Below are positions 8,994 to 16,034 of a stretch of 36,455 nt of DNA, one piece after another. How positions within the stretch are numbered: position 1 is the stretch's first letter; each line of letters starts with the position of its first letter. The stretch is from a bacterium (GTDB taxonomy: Bacteria; Patescibacteriota; Patescibacteriia; Patescibacteriales; VMTK01), in the NCBI GenBank assembly GCA_030693295.1, contig JAUYAT010000061.1:1-36455 (forward strand), written 5' to 3'. A program made the position numbers and the translations under genes. The notes beneath the pieces are model-generated. The model saw only the letters and a program-made list of their open reading frames with translations, had not been told where the DNA came from and ran no database searches.

Positions 8994-9212
8994 TTAAATT
9001 TTTAATTCTACATAAGCAGGAACTATTACTTCAAGAGGAGCGGTTTGATGATGTTTTTTAAGGACTTTAACATAGCCGCGAATAGCTTCCCGAATATTCT
9101 TTAATGCCTCTTTTCTGGTTTTTCCTTGAGACATGCACCCCGGCAAGGCGGGACAATCGGCAACAAAGCCACTGTATTCAAAATCATATTGTAGATTAAT
9201 TAATAATTTCAT
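8994..9212 (-). CDS. hicB: HicB-family antitoxin
   Basis: The 72-residue protein has the HicB N-terminal fold: YDFEYSGFVADCPALPGCMSQGKTRKEALKNIREAI is the family hallmark, split here only by spacing. It would bind and inhibit the HicA encoded directly downstream (8751-8990). There is no C-terminal DNA-binding domain, so self-repression, common in longer HicB proteins, is not evident. The order is antitoxin first, toxin second. Confidence 0.88.
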   Translation of the reverse strand: MKLLINLQYDFEYSGFVADCPALPGCMSQGKTRKEALKNIREAIRGYVKVLKKHHQTAPLEVIVPAYVELKI

Positions 9213-9261
9213 ACTTACATAATAGTTTATTTAACAATTTATGTCAAATTCAGAAAAACAA

Positions 9262-10203
9262 CTAATCCTGCCGCAAGTTTATAGAGCAAATAACCATTCT
9301 GTTTAGGCCCCGCAGGTCTTTTTTTATTTGTATTTGAGAGCTTAGAAGTTCTTTATTAATAAGCTGTTTTATTTTAGTTGTTTGAGACGGATCTATTTCG
9401 CATAACACGAAACATGGAACACGAAACATGGAACACGAAACATTTTTTATCTGTTTAAATAATTTACGGTAGTACTTCAACCCGTCCGCGCCTGCGGACA
9501 AGGCAAGCTTCGGTTCGTATTTAATGGAAGGCGAATTTTTTATTTGAGCGGGGGTGAGGTAAGGGAGGTTGGCAGTTATTATTAATTTTGAATTTTGAAT
9601 TTTGCCTGCCCCGCTGCGCGGTGCGCGGCCGGGGAATTTTGAAAAATTATTAATAATTGGTTTAAGTAAATCTCCTTGGAAAAACTTAATGTCTTTATGG
9701 ACATTGTGCAGTTTGGCGTTTTTGCGGGCGATTGCGAGAACTGGTTTAGAGATGTCGGTGGCAAAGAATTTTGAATTTTGAATTTTGAATTTTGAATTAA
9801 GGTTTTTTGCCAGAGTAATAATAATACAGCCGCTGCCAGTTCCAATATCAATAATTGTTCCTTGTTCCTTGTTCCTTGTTCCTTGTTCCATGATTTCATC
9901 TACCATTAGTTCCGTTTCCTGGCGGGGTATTAAAACATTTTTGTCAACAAAAAAATCCAGGCCGTAAAATTCTTTATGGCCGGTTATATAGGCGACTGGC
10001 TCGCCCTTTAATCTTCTTGAAACTTGAAACTTGAAACTTGAAACTTGTTTTTGAGTGAGTTTTTTTTCAGGATGGGCAAGCAGATATTCCCGCGGTTTTT
10101 TAATTATATGCGATAGTAAAATTTCCGCGTCTAAATGTGCCGATAAAATTTTTTTATTGCTTAATTTTTTTATTGCTTCTTCAAGAATTTGATTTATTAT
10201 CAT
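9262..10203 (-). CDS. prmC: Release factor glutamine methyltransferase
   Basis: PrmC methylates the Gln of the GGQ motif in release factors. The 313-residue protein has the N-terminal helical substrate domain, PVAYITGHKEFYGLDFFV, VLIPRQETELMVDEI, the SAM-binding IIDIGTGSGCIIITLAKN and the catalytic NLPY (family NPPY). prfA, its substrate's gene, lies just upstream on the same strand, a widespread pairing. The gene is unusual in holding five separate short tandem repeats with periods of 7 or 14 bases, which add peptides such as VSSFKFQVS, EQGTRNKEQGT and SKFKIQNSKF within otherwise conserved sequence. The frame remains open through all of them. Confidence 0.93.
   Translation of the reverse strand: MIINQILEEAIKKLSNKKILSAHLDAEILLSHIIKKPREYLLAHPEKKLTQKQVSSFKFQVSRRLKGEPVAYITGHKEFYGLDFFVDKNVLIPRQETELMVDEIMEQGTRNKEQGTIIDIGTGSGCIIITLAKNLNSKFKIQNSKFFATDISKPVLAIARKNAKLHNVHKDIKFFQGDLLKPIINNFSKFPGRAPRSGAGKIQNSKLIITANLPYLTPAQIKNSPSIKYEPKLALSAGADGLKYYRKLFKQIKNVSCSMFRVPCFVLCEIDPSQTTKIKQLINKELLSSQIQIKKDLRGLNRMVICSINLRQD
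9405..9443. repeat. 14-base tandem repeat in prmC
   Basis: The unit ACACGAAACATGGA (two related heptamers) occurs 2.8 times near the 3' end of prmC and encodes NVSCSMFRVPCFV on the minus strand. Confidence 0.9.
9584..9604. repeat. Heptamer AATTTTG x3 in prmC
   Basis: Three exact copies of AATTTTG lie within prmC. The same heptamer forms a longer array at 9767-9798, and its complement is seen in the intergenic array at 16003-16022. Confidence 0.9.
9767..9798. repeat. Heptamer AATTTTG x4.6 in prmC
   Basis: Four full copies plus AATT. On the coding strand it gives the peptide NSKFKIQNSKF just after the SAM-binding motif region. Confidence 0.9.
9855..9889. repeat. Heptamer TTGTTCC x5 in prmC
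   Basis: Five exact copies of TTGTTCC encode EQGTRNKEQGT directly before the SAM-binding IIDIGTGSG strand. Gain or loss of one unit would shift the frame. Confidence 0.92.
10017..10047. repeat. Heptamer TTGAAAC x4.4 in prmC
   Basis: Four copies plus TTG. Its complement, GTTTCAA, forms the array inside cca at 24083-24109. Both encode VSSFKFQVS in their host proteins. Confidence 0.92.
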
Positions 10204-10216
10204 TTTGCGTTATGAG

Positions 10217-11251
10217 TTATGCGTTATGCGATTTTAACTCTTCAATAATCTCCCCGACTCCTCCCTCCATTATTTTATCAATACCGTGCCAGTTCATTTT
10301 GATTCTGTGGTCGGTAACTCTATCTTGAGGAAAATTGTAAGTCCTGATTTTATCGCTGCGGTCGCCCGAGCCGACCATCTCTTTTCTTTCCGCCGATTCC
10401 CTTCTCCTTTTTTCTTCTTCAACTTGCGCAAGCAGGCGGGAGCGCAGGATTTTCATAGCTTTTTCCTTATTTTGGTGCTGTGATTTTTGGTCCTGGCAGC
10501 TTGCTACCAATCCGGTTGCCAGATGGGTAATCCTTACGGCCGAGTAAGTGGTGTTAACGCTTTGGCCGCCGGGTCCGGACGAACAGAAAGTGTCTATCCT
10601 GATGTCTTGCGGTTTAATTTCCAAATCAACTTCTTTCGCTTCGGGAAAAACCGCCACAGTCGCGGCTGAAGTATGGACGCGGCCCTGCTTTTCCGTTTCC
10701 GGCACTCTTTGCACCCGGTGCGTGCCTCTTTCAAATTTCAATTTGCCGTAAACGCCGCTTCCTTTGACTTCAAAAATTATCTCTTTAAAGCCGCCGATGC
10801 CGATGCGGCTTGAATTTAAAACATTCAATTTCCAGCCCAAGCGCTCGGCAAAGCGGGAATACATGCGGAATAAATCAGCCGCGAATAAAGCTGACTCGTC
10901 TCCGCCCGCGCCGGCGCGGATTTCCACGATTACATTTTTTTTGTCGTTGGGGTCTGCCGGATGCAGTTCCTCTTCTATTTTTTTGCCCAGTTCGCCTTTT
11001 TGCCTTTCAAGTTCAATCAATTCCTCTTCCGCCATTGCTTTTAATTCCCCCTCTTTTTCTTTTTCCATAATTTCCTTGTTCTGCTTAATGTTGTTTTCAA
11101 TTTTTTCCAATATTAAAATCATCCCAACTACATTCTTGAGTTCGGCGTGCTGGCCGGAAATTTCTTTTAATTTTTCATGATTGCCGATGATGGAAGGGTC
11201 GGCTAATTGTTTTTCCAGGCCGTTAAATTTTTGTTTAATATCATTGTACAT
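10217..11251 (-). CDS. prfA: Peptide chain release factor 1
   Basis: RF1 reads UAA and UAG and triggers release of the finished peptide. Visible motifs are the codon-recognition PxT tripeptide (as PET, in HRVQRVPETEKQGRVHTS), the catalytic GGQ (SSGPGGQSVNTT), and the conserved GSGDRSDKIRTYNFPQDRVTDHR. I place the start at the ATG giving MYNDIKQKFNGLEKQL; an in-frame ATG at 11275 would add eight residues that do not look conserved. It is upstream of prmC, 13 bases apart, so the pair is probably one operon. Confidence 0.95.
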   Translation of the reverse strand: MYNDIKQKFNGLEKQLADPSIIGNHEKLKEISGQHAELKNVVGMILILEKIENNIKQNKEIMEKEKEGELKAMAEEELIELERQKGELGKKIEEELHPADPNDKKNVIVEIRAGAGGDESALFAADLFRMYSRFAERLGWKLNVLNSSRIGIGGFKEIIFEVKGSGVYGKLKFERGTHRVQRVPETEKQGRVHTSAATVAVFPEAKEVDLEIKPQDIRIDTFCSSGPGGQSVNTTYSAVRITHLATGLVASCQDQKSQHQNKEKAMKILRSRLLAQVEEEKRRRESAERKEMVGSGDRSDKIRTYNFPQDRVTDHRIKMNWHGIDKIMEGGVGEIIEELKSHNA

Positions 11252-11276
11252 AGTAATAAAAATTAGACGTTTCACT

Positions 11277-11401
11277 TGTCATTCCCGCGGCCTTTAGCAC
11301 TCGCGAAAGCGGGTGGGGAATCCAGGGGTTAAGCGAGTAAAATCTGGATTCCCGCTTTCGCTCGCCTCGCTGAAGCTCCGGCGAAGCGGGCGGGAATGAC
11401 A
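11277..11401. repeat. Dispersed inverted repeat, TGTCATTCCCG family, copy 3
   Basis: The same outer arms as copies 1 and 2, with an inner pair built on AGCGGGTGGGGAATCCAGG and CTGGATTCCCGCTTTCG. It lies just upstream of prfA. Confidence 0.85.
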
Positions 11402-11427
11402 GAAGTGAGTTATTCAATATTAATTAA

Positions 11428-11487
11428 AAAAACAGTTATTTTGTTTTATGTATAATAATTATACCACAAAACAAAATAACTGTTTTT
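11428..11487 (-). terminator. Long perfect hairpin downstream of rpmE
   Basis: Two perfectly complementary 20-base arms, containing AACAGTTATTTTG and its complement, surround a 20-base AT-rich loop. It begins 8 bases past the rpmE stop and ends in T residues in both directions, so it could also stop transcription entering from the plus strand. Confidence 0.8.
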
Positions 11488-11494
11488 ACGGCAG

Positions 11495-11818
11495 CTATTT
11501 TTTGCCGGTTTTTTTGGCTGTCTTTTTTACCGCGGTTTTCGCGGATGATTTGGCTTTAACAACCGCGCGGGCGATTCGTTTAGCCTTTTTGCCTTTGCGG
11601 ACAGTGGAAAATTTCTCTTTGGCTTCCATTCTGGCCTGGAATTTTTCAACGCGGCGCGAAGTGTCCATAAGCTTTTGCTTGCCGGTATAAAAAGGATGGC
11701 AAGCTGAACATAGCTCAATTTTTAATTCTTCTTGGGTTGAGCCGGTGGTAAAAGTGTTGCCGCAGGCGCAAATTGCCTTTGCGTTCGGATAATATGCCGG
11801 GTGGATGTCTTTTTTCAT
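11495..11818 (-). CDS. rpmE: 50S ribosomal protein bL31
   Basis: The protein begins [20 protein letters not shown] and has the zinc-binding form's Cys pattern (CACG near residue 17, then CSAC near 38) plus the HPFYTGKQK core. It bridges the large subunit to the small-subunit head. At 107 residues it is longer than the usual 70 or so; the extra C-terminus is a Lys/Ala/Arg-rich tail, probably a disordered rRNA-binding extension. It stands alone between a terminator and the divergent rpsB unit. Confidence 0.94.
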   Translation of the reverse strand: MKKDIHPAYYPNAKAICACGNTFTTGSTQEELKIELCSACHPFYTGKQKLMDTSRRVEKFQARMEAKEKFSTVRKGKKAKRIARAVVKAKSSAKTAVKKTAKKTGKK

Positions 11819-11885
11819 AATAAAGTATAATGTGAATAATTATTATATTTGTGATATTAACATAGAATTAAAACTTTTGCAATAG

Positions 11886-11912
11886 TTGACAGAAAGCAAA
11901 TAATATTATAGT
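11886..11912 (+). promoter_or_regulatory. Candidate promoter for rpsB-tsf
   Basis: TTGACA at 11886-11891 and TATAGT at 11907-11912 with a 15-base spacer, in the AT-rich gap between rpmE and rpsB. The spacer is short, so the -10 assignment is tentative. A small hairpin CTCCGG/CCGGAG at 12001-12016 lies in the leader. Confidence 0.45.
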
Positions 11913-12049
11913 CTTTATTATAGTTTTAATAAATCTAAATAATCCAAGAAATTAACAAATTAATAAACCAATAAACTCTCATACTCCTAAAATTTTCCTT
12001 CTCCGGCGAGCCGGAGCAAACGGAGTAGAGGATTAAAGGAAAAAACATT

Positions 12050-12787
12050 ATGAAAATTCCAACTATTGAGGAGATGCTTAAGGCAGGGATGCATTTTGGG
12101 CATCGCACAAGCAAATGGCACCCAAAAATGGCGCCTTTTATTTTTACTTCAAGAAATGGCGTACATATTATTAATTTAGCCAGGACGCGCGAAAAATTAA
12201 CCGACGCCTTGGATTATATGAAGCAGTTAGCCGGCCAAGGCAAGATAATATTGTTTGTCGGCACCAAGACGCAAGTTAAGAAGACTCTTAAAAACATCGC
12301 CCAAGAGTCGGGCATGCCTTATATAAGCGAACGATGGCCCGGCGGATGCTTGACCAATTTTTTTATTATTAAGCATTCAATCAAAAAATATAAGGATTTG
12401 TTGGAAAAAAAGCAGGCCGGCAAACTGGATAAATACACAAAAAAGGAAAGGCAGGAATTTGACAAAAAAATCGCCAAATTGGAAATAATGGTGGGAGGAT
12501 TGGTTAATTTAACGAAATTTCCCGACGCTATGTTTATTTGGGATATTAAAAAAGAAAAAACCGCTTTTGCCGAAGCAAAAAAGAAAAACATCCCCGTGAT
12601 CGCGGTTTGCGACACCAATGTTAATCCGACCGAAGTTGATTATGTAATTCCCGCCAATGATGACGCCACTAAAGCGATTAAACTGGTATTGAATTCTGTC
12701 AAGGAGGCGATAGAGGAAGGGAAAAAAGAAGCGAGTAACAAGGCGGCAGCAAACAGTAAAGAGATATTACCTCAAACAGCGGTTTAA
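12050..12787 (+). CDS. rpsB: 30S ribosomal protein uS2
   Basis: The protein opens with the S2 signatures MLKAGMHFGHRTSKWHPKMAPFIF, split here by position, and continues with GKIILFVGTKTQVKK, SERWPGGCLTNF, FPDAMFIWDIKKE and PVIAVCDTNVNPTEVDYVIPANDDA. It binds the 30S head-body junction. It has 245 residues, the normal length, and forms the classic rpsB-tsf pair with the next gene 35 bases downstream. An AAAGGA stretch precedes the ATG. Confidence 0.96.
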   Translation: MKIPTIEEMLKAGMHFGHRTSKWHPKMAPFIFTSRNGVHIINLARTREKLTDALDYMKQLAGQGKIILFVGTKTQVKKTLKNIAQESGMPYISERWPGGCLTNFFIIKHSIKKYKDLLEKKQAGKLDKYTKKERQEFDKKIAKLEIMVGGLVNLTKFPDAMFIWDIKKEKTAFAEAKKKNIPVIAVCDTNVNPTEVDYVIPANDDATKAIKLVLNSVKEAIEEGKKEASNKAAANSKEILPQTAV

Positions 12788-12822
12788 TTTTCAATTTTAA
12801 ATTTCTAATTTTCAAAAAATAT

Positions 12823-13617
12823 ATGGAATTAATAAAAGAATTAAGAAATAAAACCGGGGCCGGAATCGTTGACTGCAAAAAAGCCCTTGAAGAAGCGGGC
12901 GGCGACCTTGAAAAAGCCGTGGAAATTTTAAGAAAGAAAGGCATTGCCAAAGCCGCCAAGCGGAGCGATCGCGAAGCCAAGGAAGGCGTTATTAAAATCG
13001 CCGTTAATGAAGCGGGCGATGAGGGCTATATCGCGGAAGTTAACGCGGAAACCGATTTTGTGGCGCGAAATGAGCAGTTTCAAGGTTTTGCGGAAAAAGT
13101 TTTGGATATTATAAGAAGCAAAAAACCGGCCGGCAGAGAAGAGTTGATGAATTTAGAAATGGACAACGGAACCGTTAAAGACAATTTGGAAAATTTAAGC
13201 GGCACCATCGGAGAAAAATTAGATATCAAAAGGTTTGATATTGTTTCCGGCGGCACAGTGGCGGCTTATTCGCATATGGGAGGAAAAATCGGCGTATTGG
13301 CCGCCTTGGACAAGCCGGACAAAAGCGAATTGGCCCGGGAAATTGCCATGCAGATAGCGGCGGCTGATCCGAAATATATTTATCCGGAAGATGTTCCGGC
13401 GGAAGAAATTGGAAAAGAAAAGGAAATTTATCGCGCGCAGCTTATCAAGGAAGGCAAGCCGGAGCAAATTATTGATAAAATTTTGCAGGGGAAGATAAAT
13501 AAATATTTTGAAGAAGTCTGCTTGGTTAAGCAGGAGTATATAAAAGACGACAAAAAGCATGTTCAGGATATGTTGGGTAATGTGAAGGTGGAGAGGTTTG
13601 TGAGATACAGTTTATAG
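12823..13617 (+). CDS. tsf: Translation elongation factor Ts
   Basis: EF-Ts regenerates EF-Tu-GTP. The N-terminal UBA-like domain is clear (KELRNKTGAGIVDCKKALEE), as is the TDFVARNE core of the nucleotide-exchange site, followed by the HMGGKIGVLAAL and MQIAAADPKYI dimerisation blocks. 264 residues, with both core subdomains. It pairs with rpsB. The gene ends before an AT-rich inverted-repeat stretch. Confidence 0.96.
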   Translation: MELIKELRNKTGAGIVDCKKALEEAGGDLEKAVEILRKKGIAKAAKRSDREAKEGVIKIAVNEAGDEGYIAEVNAETDFVARNEQFQGFAEKVLDIIRSKKPAGREELMNLEMDNGTVKDNLENLSGTIGEKLDIKRFDIVSGGTVAAYSHMGGKIGVLAALDKPDKSELAREIAMQIAAADPKYIYPEDVPAEEIGKEKEIYRAQLIKEGKPEQIIDKILQGKINKYFEEVCLVKQEYIKDDKKHVQDMLGNVKVERFVRYSL

Positions 13618-13681
13618 TTTACCATGCTAATTATAAGAACTTTTAGCGCAGTTATAGTTAATGATAATAATAACAAGATAA

Positions 13682-13790
13682 AAACCAAATACCAAAAATT
13701 AAAAACCAAAAATAAATATGAAAAATATAAAAATTTTTGTATTTTTAAGTATTTGTATTTGGTTTTTGGTATTTAATTTTTAATTTTAAT
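13682..13790. repeat. AT-rich imperfect inverted repeat (ACCAAAAA/TTTTTGGT)
   Basis: Multiple copies of ACCAAATACCAAAAA-like sequence on the left face ATTTGGTTTTTGGTATTT on the right, so the stretch between tsf and the PSP1 gene can fold into a long hairpin. It may stop tsf transcription. No gene is evident in the 13618-13843 gap. Confidence 0.55.
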
Positions 13791-13843
13791 AGCTGTCTAT
13801 TTTTATTAATAGCTACTTTGTTGTTTATATCAGTTGTTTTTAT

Positions 13844-14710
13844 ATGAAAACAATACAAATCCAGTTTACTCCCTGGGATAAAATATATAATTTTGATCCG
13901 GGCGACTCCTTTTTGCTGATAGGAGATTATGTTGTCGTTAAGACGGAACTCGGCGTTGAGATAGGCAAGGTTATCGGTTTTAAAGATTTGCCTGCCTGTC
14001 CGGCAGGCAAGCCCGCCGGCAGGCAAGCCGACAGGGAAGAATCAAGCGCCGGGGAAGAAAGCGAAATTAAGGAAATAAAGCCGATATTAAGAAAGGCCAC
14101 TACGGTTGATATGGAAAAAATGCCTGATGAAAAGCAAAAAATGAAAACCATAGAAGATTGCAGAAAGATAATCGTCAAATATAATCTATCAATGAAGCTG
14201 GTTGACGCGCACCATTCTTTTGACGGCTCGCGCATAACTTTCGCTTTTATCGCTGACGGCAGAGTTGATTTTCGCGAATTGGTTAAGGATTTGACCCGCC
14301 ATTTCAGCCGCACTATCCGGCTCCAGCAGATCGGCATTCGCGACGAAGCCAAGCTGATGGGCGATTTCGGCCATTGCGGCTGTTCGCTGTGCTGCAAGAG
14401 ATTTTTACCCGGCCTTTCTTCAATTACTTCGGAAATGGCGGAAATTCAGCAGATTGCCCATCGCGGCAGCGAGCGGCTTTCCGGAATATGCGGCCGCTTG
14501 ATGTGCTGCCTGGCTTACGAGCAGAACGGTTATAAATGTTCGGCCGAAAAGCTTCCGCCAATCGGCGCTAAGGTTAATGTTGACGGCAAAAGAGGAATTG
14601 TAGTCGGCCACCATGTTTTAAAGCAGTCGGTTGACGTTGAGTTTGCGCCTGAAAACGGCAGCGATGGAAGAACCGTGGTTGAGGTGGATTTGAACAGGAA
14701 GAAGAAATAG
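13844..14710 (+). CDS. PSP1-domain protein (RicT/YaaT-like)
   Basis: Family hallmarks are the Cys-rich GDFGHCGCSLCCKRFLPG and SGICGRLMCCLAYEQNGYK, with YNLSMKLVDAHHSFDGSRITFAFIADGRVDFRELVKDL before them, broken here by position. In Bacillus the homologue acts with YmcA/YlbF in an Fe-S complex that modulates RNase Y; no such partners lie nearby, so the role here is inferred only. Residues about 50-64 (ACPAGKPAGRQADRE) are encoded by a CCTGCC/GGCAGG palindrome (13991-14035) and interrupt an otherwise regular N-terminal domain. Confidence 0.87.
   Translation: MKTIQIQFTPWDKIYNFDPGDSFLLIGDYVVVKTELGVEIGKVIGFKDLPACPAGKPAGRQADREESSAGEESEIKEIKPILRKATTVDMEKMPDEKQKMKTIEDCRKIIVKYNLSMKLVDAHHSFDGSRITFAFIADGRVDFRELVKDLTRHFSRTIRLQQIGIRDEAKLMGDFGHCGCSLCCKRFLPGLSSITSEMAEIQQIAHRGSERLSGICGRLMCCLAYEQNGYKCSAEKLPPIGAKVNVDGKRGIVVGHHVLKQSVDVEFAPENGSDGRTVVEVDLNRKKK
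13991..14035. repeat. CCTGCC/GGCAGG palindromic element inside the PSP1 gene
   Basis: The stretch holds TGCCTGTCCGGCAGGCA followed by a second GCCGGCAGGCAAGCC palindrome. It is GC-rich unlike its surroundings and in frame. A related CCTGCCC/GGGCAGG element lies in the gap at 27548-27581. Confidence 0.75.
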
Positions 14711-14726
14711 GATAACTCCGCCCTAA

Positions 14727-14750
14727 CCCTCCTCTTATACAAGAGGAGGG
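14727..14750. repeat. Short palindrome, CCCTCCTCTT family, copy 2
   Basis: The stem is identical to the one at 6795-6818, with loop ATAC instead of TTAC, and an outer CGCC/GGCG pair. It lies 16 bases after the PSP1 gene. Confidence 0.7.
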
Positions 14751-14765
14751 AAGGCGGATATTAGG

Positions 14766-14789
14766 AACAGTCCTGAACGGGCTGTTTTT
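14766..14789 (+). terminator. Terminator after the PSP1 gene
   Basis: AACAGTCC pairs with GGGCTGTT (one G-U pair) around TGAAC and runs into TTTTTG. A TATAAT at 14808-14813 directly after it is a plausible -10 element for the gap gene. Confidence 0.7.
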
Positions 14790-14847
14790 GTTTTTGTTTA
14801 AATATGTTATAATAATTTTATTACTAATTTTAAAATTTATTAAACAT

Positions 14848-15891
14848 ATGAACATCGCAATCAACGGCTTCGGCCGGATCGGGAGAGCCGCTTTCAAAGC
14901 GTTTTTAAGTGATGCGCGCGTACGCGCCGCTGTTGCGTCGCGTCCGCTCTGTCCGTTTAATATCGTCGCCATAAACGATTTGACCGACACGAAAACTTTG
15001 GCGCATTTGTTAAAGTATGATTCCTGCTACGGAATTTACGACAAAAAAGTCGACTTTACAGCCGATAGTTTAGTTATTGCCGGCAAAAAATATAAAGTTT
15101 TGGCCGAAAGAGATCCGAGCCAATTGCCTTGGCGCGAAATGGAAGTTGATATCGTGTTGGAATGCACAGGCAGATTTACCGATAAAGAGGGCGCCGGCGC
15201 GCATATAAAAGCCGGAGCGAAGAAAGTGATAATTTCCGCGCCTGCAAAATCTGATAATATAAAAACGATTGTGTTGGGCGTGAATGAAGATAAAATCGCT
15301 AAAAACGATAAAATATTATCAATGGCTTCCTGCACGACAAATTGCTTGGCGCCGGTTACGGAAATTTTCAGGCAGAATTTCGGCATAAAAAAAGCGATTA
15401 TGACAACCGTCCATTCCTATACCGCGGATCAGAACATTGTTGACGGTCCGCATAAGGATTTGCGCCGGGCGCGGGCCGCGGCCGTAAATATCGTGCCGAC
15501 AACGACAGGAGCGGCTATTGCCGCCACCAAAACAATACCTCAGTTAAAAGGCAGATTTGACGGCATGGCAATCCGCGTTCCCACTCTGGTCGGCTCTTTA
15601 TGCGATATAGTTTTTATTTCCGGCAAGAAAACGGATGAAAAAGCGGTGAACAAAGCTTTTAAGCAGGCGGCCGAAAGCGCGCGTTTTAAAGGGATACTGG
15701 AAGCGACCGAAGAGCTGATTGTTTCCACCGATATTATCGGCAATCCGGCCAGCGCCATTGTGGATTTGTCCTTGACGAAAGTAATTGAGGGAGATTTGGT
15801 GAAAGTTATCGCGTGGTATGATAATGAATGGGGATATAGTAATCGGTTAGTGGATCTTTGTGAATATATTGGAAGAAGAAAATTAGTTTAA
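14848..15891 (+). CDS. gap: Glyceraldehyde-3-phosphate dehydrogenase
   Basis: GAPDH oxidises glyceraldehyde-3-phosphate and reduces NAD(P)+ in glycolysis. It has the Rossmann start MNIAINGFGRIGRAAFKAFL, the active site ASCTTNCLAP with catalytic Cys about 162, the phosphate loop HSYTADQNIVDGPHKDLRR, and the C-terminal WYDNEWGYSNR. I choose the ATG at 14848; an upstream frame extension is hydrophobic and AT-rich and would not belong. Residues 21-36 (SDARVRAAVASRPLCP) are extra relative to family members and come from a GC-rich stretch containing GCGCGTACGCGC, so they look inserted between the first helix and strand 2. The gene precedes the hydrogenase locus, which would consume its NADH. Confidence 0.95.
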   Translation: MNIAINGFGRIGRAAFKAFLSDARVRAAVASRPLCPFNIVAINDLTDTKTLAHLLKYDSCYGIYDKKVDFTADSLVIAGKKYKVLAERDPSQLPWREMEVDIVLECTGRFTDKEGAGAHIKAGAKKVIISAPAKSDNIKTIVLGVNEDKIAKNDKILSMASCTTNCLAPVTEIFRQNFGIKKAIMTTVHSYTADQNIVDGPHKDLRRARAAAVNIVPTTTGAAIAATKTIPQLKGRFDGMAIRVPTLVGSLCDIVFISGKKTDEKAVNKAFKQAAESARFKGILEATEELIVSTDIIGNPASAIVDLSLTKVIEGDLVKVIAWYDNEWGYSNRLVDLCEYIGRRKLV

Positions 15892-15916
15892 GCCAATAAA
15901 TTTTTCTAGTTAAAAA

Positions 15917-16022
15917 TTTTTAATTTTTAATTTTTAATTTTTAAACAATTTTTAATTATCTAATTTTTAAACATTCAAAATTAAAGCATTAAACATTCAA
16001 TCAAAATTCAAAATTCAAAATT
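15917..16022. repeat. Two heptamer arrays between gap and the hydrogenase genes
   Basis: TTTTTAA x4 at 15917-15944 and AAAATTC x2.9 at 16003-16022, with degenerate copies of CATTCAAA between them. The period is 7 bases, as in the arrays inside prmC and cca. No promoter is obvious in the gap. Confidence 0.85.
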
Positions 16023-16034
16023 GGAAATTAATGT

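Noticed and set aside
10217-11251. PET instead of PAT or PVT in RF1 as a sign of altered stop-codon reading
   Set aside because: The middle position of PxT varies in normal RF1 proteins, and TGA is used as a stop in this window, so there is no evidence of recoding.
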